Assembly: GCA_903923905.1 (NCBI GenBank)
Contig: CAIXZH010000113.1
Coordinates: forward strand, 1-32,837
Direction: 5' to 3'
Source of the DNA: an uncultured Bacteroidia bacterium
Lineage (GTDB): Bacteria > Bacteroidota > Bacteroidia > Bacteroidales > Prolixibacteraceae
DNA length: 32,837 bases
In this document: in pieces, positions 27,201 to 32,837 of the stretch
Numbering within the stretch: position 1 is the first letter of the stretch
How the letters are laid out: each line of letters opens with the position of its first letter
Position numbers and translations under genes: made by a program
Notes under the pieces: generated by a model
The model's database searches: none
What the model saw: only the letters and a program-made list of their open reading frames with translations
What the model was told of the DNA's origin: nothing

Positions 27201-30200
27201 CTATGTGATAGGAACCAATGCAACAACAGCCTGTACTTCAACGAGCAGTACCGTAAATATAACCGCGAATACCAATCCGTTAGCCCTTATAATGACCGGG
27301 GATACCATATGTGCAAGTCCGGGTGGAAATGGGAATATTTTCTCCTCTACCTCGCAAACAGGGATAAATTATCAGCTTTACGATGGCAGCAACAATGCCT
27401 TCCAATCCGCACAGGCAGGTACCGGTTCCGGACTTAATTGGCCCAATATCAATGGGGGAAATGGTTATTATGTGATAGGGACGAATGCAACAACTTTTTG
27501 CATTTCACCGTCAAGCAACGCTATAAATGTAGTAATCACCTCCAATCCTGTGGCGCTGGTATTAACAGGAAGCACGATTTGTGCCAGTCCGGGAGGGAAT
27601 GGAACAATTACCTCCTCCACATCAGTAAGTGGAGTAAGTTATCAGCTTTATGACAATACGGATACCGAAGTTGAGACGCCCATTGAAGGAACAGGTTCAG
27701 GGCTTACCTGGTCGGGTATTGCTGCAAACACAGGTTATTATGTCATTGGTTTAAATGATATAACAGCCTGCGTTTCTCCAAATAGTAATGCTGTTAGCGT
27801 TTCGACTACAGCCAATCCAACGCTTAAAACAGTTGCAGCGACGGCAAGCTCATTGTGTGCCGGCACCGGGACAAATATCACCGTGGCAGGTTCACTCGCA
27901 ACAGAAACTTATCAGTTAAGAAATAACGCGGATAACTCCAATATCGGAAGTGCAGTCGCCGGTAATGGCGGTACCCTGAATTTGCCAACCGGAAACCTTT
28001 CTGCCACCATAACCTTTAATGTATTGGCGACCACTACAGCCACAGGTTGTGCCACTCTGATGGTAGCAACGCCAACAGTCACCGTAAATCCGGTTCCTGC
28101 AATAGGTAATTTCACAGCTTCTGCAGCAGGTGTTTGCGGAGGTGGTGGTTCTGTAGTGACGGTCAATTCCACAACGCTTGCAACAGGTAATTATACGGTT
28201 ACCTACAATGTAAGTGGCACGAATACCATATCTTCAACAACTGCCTCAATGTCCTTTACCGCGGGGAGTCCGGGTACAGGAACCTTTACAACCGCTAATC
28301 TTCCTACAGTGGGTGCAGCCAATGTAGTCAACATTACTTCCGTTGCAGTGACCAGCACAAGCTGTAGCAGTTCAGTAAGTTTTAATACTTCGGTGTTTTC
28401 TACCGGAGCTTCAGGTGTCTGGACGGGAACCACCAGTACCAATTGGTTTACAACTACCAACTGGTGCAACGGTGCAATACCCATTGCCTCTACCAATGTC
28501 ACAATTCCGGGGGGATTGACAAATTATCCCTCAATAGGAACAACCGGGGCGGTATGCAATAATATTTCCATTTCTTCGGGAGCATCACTGACGATAACCG
28601 GATCAAATGGCCTGGCCGTCAGTGGTAACTGGACGAATAACGGCACATTTACGGCGAACACGAGTACCGTGACTTTTAATGGGACAACGCCGACTTTTAG
28701 CGGAAATGCCACTACTTTTAATAATCTTACCCTTTCCACCTCAGGGGTTAATACCTTCACTACTGCTCCCACTGTGAATGGGACTCTTTCCATTACCGGT
28801 ACAGCAACCGTTTCTGCAGCTCCAACGTTTGGTTCGGCAGCAACCCTGCAGTATAATACCACAACCTCCCGTTCAGCCGGACCTGAATGGATCACCCCAT
28901 TTGGCGCAACCGGAGGCGTGATCATTGCCAGTACAGGATCGATAACCCTGAATGGGGCAAAAGTATTCAATAGTTCAGTGCCTTTAACCATAAACAGCGG
29001 GTCTGCCTTAAACACTTCATCCAGCAATTATTCGCTGAGTCTGGGCGGTAACTTCAGCAACTCCGGGATTTTAACGGCAAATGCTTCTCCGATTATTATT
29101 TCAGGGGCCATGACTACCCAAACGCTTTCAGGATTTACTACCACAGGGTTGGTCTCCATGACCAAAACAGCAGGAACAGCAACCATGCAAGGCTCGATTA
29201 ACGGGGCTGGGTTGACGATCAACGGAACCGGAGGTACGTTAAATCTTGGAACCGGGTTGACCCACACGTTTTCGGGTGATGTGACTCTTACCGCAGGGAG
29301 CCTGAACGGAGGTTCGAGCACATTAAACGATAACTCAACAAGTGCAACAGCCTGGGGTGGAATAGGATCGTTGTTTGCTGCAGGAACCGGAACTGTAATT
29401 TTCGGAGCTCCCGGGAACCAGACCCTCTCGGCTTCGTCCACTACCTTTAACAACCTGACCTTTGCCATCACCGGCACAATAACATTTACCTCTGCAACTA
29501 CGATAAGCGGAGCGTTTACCATAGCCAGCGGAGTTGTGGCCAATCTTGGTACTGGGTTGTCTCACACTGCGGGTACTCTCTCGCTTGGCGGATATGGACA
29601 ATCAGCGGGATCATGGGGAGGGGCAACTTCATCTGCAACCTACACAAATACAACCTATTTTGCTTCGGTTACTGGCATTATTACAGTTGGAGCTTCCTCC
29701 TGCCTGGCAGGTACCTGTGTTTGGCTTGGTGGTACAAATACGGATTGGAGCACAGCATCCAACTGGTGCGGAGGCATTCCAACGAATTCCTCAACAGTGG
29801 TCATACCCAGCGGAGGCAACCAACCTGTGATCAGTACAGGGGGCGGTTCGGCTGCATATTGTAATAATCTTACTATAAATTCGGGCGCCACCCTTACTAT
29901 TTCAGGGACCAATACATTAACAATCACCACTAACGTAACCAATAATGGTAGTTTTATTCCCGGTACCGGCAGTACCGTGGTATTAACCGGCGGAAATCAA
30001 ACTGTCAGCGGCAATGCCATGACCTTTAACAACCTGTCGCTGATCAGTCTTGGTGTAAAAACCTTTTCAAATGCACCTACCGTTAATGGTTTTCTTTATA
30101 TGCAAGGGACTGCCACCATTTCCATCGCGCCAATATACGGTTCAAATGCTACACTGCAATACCAAACTACAACATCCCGTACTGCAGGGGTAGAGTGGAT

Positions 30201-32837
30201 CACCCCATTTACTGCCTCAGGCGGTGTGGTGATTGCCAGTACAGGAACAATCACCTTAAACAGCGTCAAAGTTTTTGGGACTTCAGCCCCGCTCTATATT
30301 AATCCTACTTCCTCCCTGGCTACAAACAATTTTGAAGTGGATTTTGGGGGCAGTTTCAGCAATTATGGAACATTTACAGCCGGAAGTTCCCCCATCGTGA
30401 TTACAGGGGCCATGACGACCCAGAGTATTGCCGGTTTTGCAACCACCGGATTGGTTTCGATGACTAAAACCGGAGGTACCGCCACCTTTACCGGTAGCGT
30501 GAATGGTGCCAGTCTGATTGTTAACGGAACCGGGGGGACGCTTAATCTGGGGACAGGGTTAACCAACACTTTTACCGGCAACATGGCCTTAACAGCGGGT
30601 ACCCTGAATGCAGGTTCGTCCACCCTATATATCGGAGGAAATGGGTCAGGTGGGGGTACATTTACGGCAGGGACAAGCACTGTAAATTACAATGCTTCCA
30701 CAACCCAGATTGTCGCTCCATTTACCTACGACAACCTGACTCTTTCGGGATCAAGCAGCAAAACCTTCCCGACAGGAACAACGACTGTTAATGGCATTCT
30801 TTCCATGGAAGGGTCGGCAACAACAACGGTTACCGGAACTCTTGGTTATGGAAGTAGTTCCACCCTTCAATACAAGGGCAGCATTGCTCAAACGACAGGT
30901 CCCGAGTTCCCCGCGACCTGGAGTGGATCGGGAGGTATAAAAATTGAAAATGCCAGCGGTGTAACCTTAGGTTCTGCTGGCAATCTGGGTGCAAATCCGC
31001 TGAATATCGGCGATATCGTTTCAAACTCAGTTTTCAGTGACGGAGGATTTGCATTGACTGCTACCGGGACAATTAACCTGACGTCAGGAACCTATAATGT
31101 GAATTACAGTAGTTTCCCCTCATTCACCACCACTACTATTGCGACAGGTACTACTGTAAATTACAGCGCTGTGGCTACTCAAACGGTAAAGGGAATCACC
31201 TACAGCAACCTTACCATCAGTGGCGCTGGTACCCACTCAAAAATTGCCGATGGAAATATTACTGTGAATGGAATCCTGAACTTAAGCAGCGCCAATGCCT
31301 CTTCGACGCAGGGTTGCCTGGATATGAATTCAACACCTTTTGTTCTGAGCATGGGCGCAACCGCAACCACTACCGGGACGGGCGATGTAACAGGGATTGT
31401 CAATCGGACCACTTTTGTAGTAAACACCCCATATACTTTTGGTAATCAATTTACTACGCTCAATATACAGGCAGGAGGGACATTACCATCTTCAGTCAGT
31501 GCTAAAATTACATTAACGTCATCCCCTCTGAGCTGGATGACCAATGGAATCAGGCGCGAGTATAATTTTATACAAACCGGAGGATCGGATTTGACTTTAA
31601 CAACCATGGACCTCCATTATTTGTCTTCGGAGCTTTACGGAACTTCGACCGAAGGAAGCATGGATGTATTCGATAATGATACCGGTGGAAGTGAAGATCA
31701 TGGCTACTCAAACTTCAACACTACGAACAAATGGGTAGGTTTAGCAAATATACCAATATCCTATATTGCGCTGAGCAGTACCGATTTTACAGCTAATTCA
31801 TGGTCGCTTGGAGAGACAACGCTTTCAGGTGTTACCTGGGTTGGCACGACGAGTACAGATTGGACGGTTGGCACTAACTGGTCAGGCGGTGTTGCTCCTG
31901 TTTCATCTTCAAATGTAGTAATTCCTGCAGTTATTTCGCCGAAATATCAGCCTACTTTGCCCGCTTCAACTACTATTAACACTTTGGGAATTCAATCGGG
32001 GGGTATACTAAATGGAGGGACATCAACTTCGCTTACAATTGCAGGAAATACAGGGGCATGGAATAACAAGGGGACCTTTAACGCAGGTACAAGTACTATT
32101 GTGTTTACAAATTCTGCCGCCACCATGTCAGACCCTACCAATTTCAATAATGTGACGGTGGCAAATGGAGCAACGCTGATCCTTGGCACCAACAATGTAA
32201 TGAGAATTGCCGGAACCCTTTCATTATCATCAACGGGAGTTTTAAATGCCGCGAGCAATACCAATACGGTTGAATACAATGGGGCTTCCCAGACTGTAGT
32301 CAATCCCAATGGCTCCACGGCCGGGTACTCTACGCTGATCCTGAGTGGCAGTGGGACCAAGACCATGCCCTCATCTGCATTGTCCGTTGCCGGCGATTTT
32401 AGCATGAATGGTTCTGCATCAGCCACTACAGCAAACACATTAACGATAGCCGGAGGGTTTTCCCTTGGCGGAACTGCATCTGCGACCGCCGGTGCAGCAA
32501 TCTCGGTCGGCGGAAACGTGACTTTGGGTTCGGGAACGACCTTTGCTCCGTCATCCTATTCCCATACCATATCAGGTAACTGGACCAATAACGGGGCTAC
32601 TTTTACACCCGGAACAAGTACCATCACCTTCAACAGCACCTCTGCACCCCAGGCCATTAATGGAACCGCAGCAAGCCAGACCTTTTATAACCTGATCGTT
32701 GCAAAAACTTCCCAGACACTTTCGGTGAGCGGAAGTACTGCTTCGCTGACGGTTAATAACCTTACCGAAACTAGCGGAAATTTTACTGCTCCTGCCACCT
32801 TAACGATCAATGGTACGGTGACCCTCACTTCGGGAAC
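24208..32837 (+). CDS. Giant secreted repeat protein, adhesin-like (3' end outside window)
   Basis: The frame from ATG 24208 stays open to the window end: at least 2876 codons. Residues 1-27 are a signal peptide (FVFAFILLLDISLNVNA). The rest is Thr/Gly/Ser/Asn/Ala-rich, with short strands and turns such as GNWTNNGTFTANTST and GGTLNLGTGLTHTF, as in beta-helix or Ig-stack adhesins. Four long repeats of 234-247 aa share LQYNT-x-TSRTAG-x-EWITPF-x-A-x-GG (starts 25051, 25792, 28720, 30028). A tandem set of about 90-aa Ig-like repeats with CxSPGGNG and YQLY lies at 27001-28086. Three W-x-G-T-x-x-T-x-W-x(4)-N-W-x-x-G modules occur near 28420, 29720 and 31835. The secretion route (type IX C-terminal domain or other) cannot be seen. 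Numerous antisense ORFs across it are shadows. Confidence 0.88.
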   Translation, partial: MIKSLKNRSIFVFAFILLLDISLNVNATTYYTFTSGSPSTLTLWWTATNGTGTHPANFTTAGDIFTIQSGNTMTTTGNWTVTGTVLINTGGILSVTSTGTTMNFGALTISSGGTMNENRVLTVTGATNISGTINFASTSGTGRLMTFTGDVTLNAGAVWNELATGNGATDTYNFGGNFTNNATTFNAVGTGVHTFSGAAKTLSGSTITSIGSVAVTGTPTNTGTLTVRTALTGAGTLTNGNGTTGTLNLGGTITITNLTATAANNLVNYTGAAQTAKVTTYNNLTLSGSLAKTFATTPTVNGVLSMEGTATVVVTTGVVTFGASATLQYNTATARTATTEEWITPFVASGGIIIKNTGAITTPGAVQIGNNTSVPLNINSGATLTPGANLITLEGDFINAGTLTSGSGGITIAGTVSTQSIAGFTTTGSVTLTKTSGTATLQGNVNGGPLTINGTGGTLNLGTALTHTFTGIVTLTAGTLNGGSSILNENATSTTAWNGTGTVFNAGTGTVSFGAAGAQTISASATTFNNLTASSAGLLTFTNIPTINGILSMQGTATVSAAPTYGSGATLQYNTATSRTAGVEWITPFAATGGVIIANTGTITMNAAKVFNVSVPLTVNSGSTLSMSTYLLTLGGNLVNNGGTASGTTGGVTISGTATQSIGSFTTTGTVSMSKTGGTATFTGNVNGAALTINGIGGTLNLGSALTHTFTGDITLTAGSLNGGSSTLNENNVSATAWNGIGSVFAPASGTVNFGAAGEQTLAASGLTFNNLILSGSGNKTFSSSATITGSLSISGTAVANLGSNDHSAKSLTLGGTIESSGSWGGTAASPTYVNNTYFLSAATGVVNVNCSAPAAPVSGGNHTICSSQTIPALSVTVAVGVANWYSQADGGTPLASSSLTYTPSAAGTFYAETNNGGCLSPTRTGVSLTINPIPATLALTGSSICTSPGGNGTITSTTSQTGINYQLYNGSNATVQSAQAGTGSGLSWSSLAAGNGYYVIGTNATTACTSTSSTVNITANTNPLALIMTGDTICASPGGNGNIFSSTSQTGINYQLYDGSNNAFQSAQAGTGSGLNWPNINGGNGYYVIGTNATTFCISPSSNAINVVITSNPVALVLTGSTICASPGGNGTITSSTSVSGVSYQLYDNTDTEVETPIEGTGSGLTWSGIAANTGYYVIGLNDITACVSPNSNAVSVSTTANPTLKTVAATASSLCAGTGTNITVAGSLATETYQLRNNADNSNIGSAVAGNGGTLNLPTGNLSATITFNVLATTTATGCATLMVATPTVTVNPVPAIGNFTASAAGVCGGGGSVVTVNSTTLATGNYTVTYNVSGTNTISSTTASMSFTAGSPGTGTFTTANLPTVGAANVVNITSVAVTSTSCSSSVSFNTSVFSTGASGVWTGTTSTNWFTTTNWCNGAIPIASTNVTIPGGLTNYPSIGTTGAVCNNISISSGASLTITGSNGLAVSGNWTNNGTFTANTSTVTFNGTTPTFSGNATTFNNLTLSTSGVNTFTTAPTVNGTLSITGTATVSAAPTFGSAATLQYNTTTSRSAGPEWITPFGATGGVIIASTGSITLNGAKVFNSSVPLTINSGSALNTSSSNYSLSLGGNFSNSGILTANASPIIISGAMTTQTLSGFTTTGLVSMTKTAGTATMQGSINGAGLTINGTGGTLNLGTGLTHTFSGDVTLTAGSLNGGSSTLNDNSTSATAWGGIGSLFAAGTGTVIFGAPGNQTLSASSTTFNNLTFAITGTITFTSATTISGAFTIASGVVANLGTGLSHTAGTLSLGGYGQSAGSWGGATSSATYTNTTYFASVTGIITVGASSCLAGTCVWLGGTNTDWSTASNWCGGIPTNSSTVVIPSGGNQPVISTGGGSAAYCNNLTINSGATLTISGTNTLTITTNVTNNGSFIPGTGSTVVLTGGNQTVSGNAMTFNNLSLISLGVKTFSNAPTVNGFLYMQGTATISIAPIYGSNATLQYQTTTSRTAGVEWITPFTASGGVVIASTGTITLNSVKVFGTSAPLYINPTSSLATNNFEVDFGGSFSNYGTFTAGSSPIVITGAMTTQSIAGFATTGLVSMTKTGGTATFTGSVNGASLIVNGTGGTLNLGTGLTNTFTGNMALTAGTLNAGSSTLYIGGNGSGGGTFTAGTSTVNYNASTTQIVAPFTYDNLTLSGSSSKTFPTGTTTVNGILSMEGSATTTVTGTLGYGSSSTLQYKGSIAQTTGPEFPATWSGSGGIKIENASGVTLGSAGNLGANPLNIGDIVSNSVFSDGGFALTATGTINLTSGTYNVNYSSFPSFTTTTIATGTTVNYSAVATQTVKGITYSNLTISGAGTHSKIADGNITVNGILNLSSANASSTQGCLDMNSTPFVLSMGATATTTGTGDVTGIVNRTTFVVNTPYTFGNQFTTLNIQAGGTLPSSVSAKITLTSSPLSWMTNGIRREYNFIQTGGSDLTLTTMDLHYLSSELYGTSTEGSMDVFDNDTGGSEDHGYSNFNTTNKWVGLANIPISYIALSSTDFTANSWSLGETTLSGVTWVGTTSTDWTVGTNWSGGVAPVSSSNVVIPAVISPKYQPTLPASTTINTLGIQSGGILNGGTSTSLTIAGNTGAWNNKGTFNAGTSTIVFTNSAATMSDPTNFNNVTVANGATLILGTNNVMRIAGTLSLSSTGVLNAASNTNTVEYNGASQTVVNPNGSTAGYSTLILSGSGTKTMPSSALSVAGDFSMNGSASATTANTLTIAGGFSLGGTASATAGAAISVGGNVTLGSGTTFAPSSYSHTISGNWTNNGATFTPGTSTITFNSTSAPQAINGTAASQTFYNLIVAKTSQTLSVSGSTASLTVNNLTETSGNFTAPATLTINGTVTLTSG
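25051..25791 (+). repeat. Long adhesin repeat A, copy 1 (247 aa)
   Basis: Begins NNLTLSG, contains TLQYNTATARTA and EEWITPFVASGG, LTINGTGGTLNLGTALTHTF, GTLNGGSSILNENATSTTAW, and ends QTISASATTF. It is adjacent to copy 2. Confidence 0.8.
25792..26514 (+). repeat. Long adhesin repeat A, copy 2 (241 aa)
   Basis: Begins NNLTASS, contains TLQYNTATSRTAGVEWITPF, LTINGIGGTLNLGSALTHTF and LNGGSSTLNENNVSATAW, in the same order as copy 1. Confidence 0.8.
27001..28086 (+). repeat. Tandem Ig-like repeats B (four copies, about 90 aa each)
   Basis: Units 27001-27273, 27274-27543, 27544-27813 are close copies (ALxLTGSxICxSPGGNG, SGxxYQLY, GTGSGLxW, GYYVIGxN). Unit 27814-28086 is more diverged. Each starts with Asn-Pro and keeps two cysteines (C near the start and C in TACxS/FCIS), possibly a disulfide. 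A fifth, weakly related unit may follow from 28087. Confidence 0.8.
28720..29448 (+). repeat. Long adhesin repeat A, copy 3 (243 aa)
   Basis: Same order of blocks as copies 1 and 2: NNLTLSTSG, TLQYNTTTSRSAGPEWITPF, LTINGTGGTLNLGTGLTHTF, LNGGSSTLNDNSTSATAW, QTLSASSTTF. Confidence 0.8.
30028..30729 (+). repeat. Long adhesin repeat A, copy 4 (234 aa)
   Basis: NNLSLISLG, TLQYQTTTSRTAGVEWITPF, IVNGTGGTLNLGTGLTNTF. The last quarter is shorter and diverged (YIGGNGSGGG). A further decayed unit may follow from 30730 (DNLTLSGSSSKTF, TLQYKGS). Confidence 0.75.

Noticed and set aside
25051-30729. Direct repeats that might suggest a CRISPR or satellite array
   Set aside because: Repeat units are 270 or about 720-740 bases, in frame and coding; there are no short identical repeats with unique spacers.
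24408-32438. Many minus-strand ORFs rich in Val, Pro and Ala opposite the giant gene
   Set aside because: They are antisense shadows of the Thr/Gly/Asn-rich repeat frame (ACC/GGC/AAC codons read backwards); they repeat with the same period as the repeats and have no independent signals.
24208-32837. Classification of the giant protein as SprB-type gliding adhesin
   Set aside because: The SprB repeat pattern was not seen and the C-terminus, which would carry a type IX sorting domain, lies outside the window.

Overview
The window reads as chromosomal DNA of a Bacteroidota species. The genes are moderately AT-rich, recognisable Shine-Dalgarno sequences are scarce, and candidate promoters fit the TAnnTTTG type. 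Typical families include a propeller-sensor histidine kinase, DUF1080 and M28 peptidases, and short GC-rich CCCCGAAGGGG elements sit in a gap. No tRNA, rRNA, CRISPR array or transposase gene was found.

Left part (1-8105), mostly housekeeping: the 3' end of an adenine deaminase-like gene that stops abruptly; a secreted M28 peptidase with PA and PDZ domains; a RidA-family protein; a minus-strand pair made of a helical-repeat/pseudo-GH16 protein and a single-PAS protein; an RsmF/NOP2-like rRNA m5C methyltransferase; and, on the minus strand, a DMT-family permease and a secreted DUF1080 protein. A 757-base gap (8106-8862) looks like decayed sequence with inverted repeats.

Middle (8863-17614), signalling: a propeller-Y_Y_Y histidine kinase followed by the broken remnant of a response regulator; aquaporin Z; then a tightly linked pair of a soluble REC-PAS4-histidine kinase and an NtrC-type sigma54 activator.

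Right part (17615-32837), a surface-structure locus and the main interest. A hairpin-rich leader carries a near-consensus sigma54 (-24/-12) promoter at 18060-18075. Behind it come a small winged-helix-like protein, a secreted pilin-like protein, a terminator-like hairpin, a PapD-like periplasmic chaperone candidate, a 1057-aa usher-like outer-membrane barrel with N-terminal Ig-like domains and a C-terminal SPOR domain, a REP-like intergenic cluster, a second pilin-like protein, and a giant secreted repeat protein that is open to the window end (at least 2876 codons). I infer a sigma54/NtrC-controlled, chaperone-usher-like surface-fibre and adhesin system. From about 18.6 to 22.3 kb the DNA is sharply more AT-rich than its flanks, with breakpoints inside the pilin signal peptide region and inside the usher C-terminal part, as expected of an exchangeable cassette.
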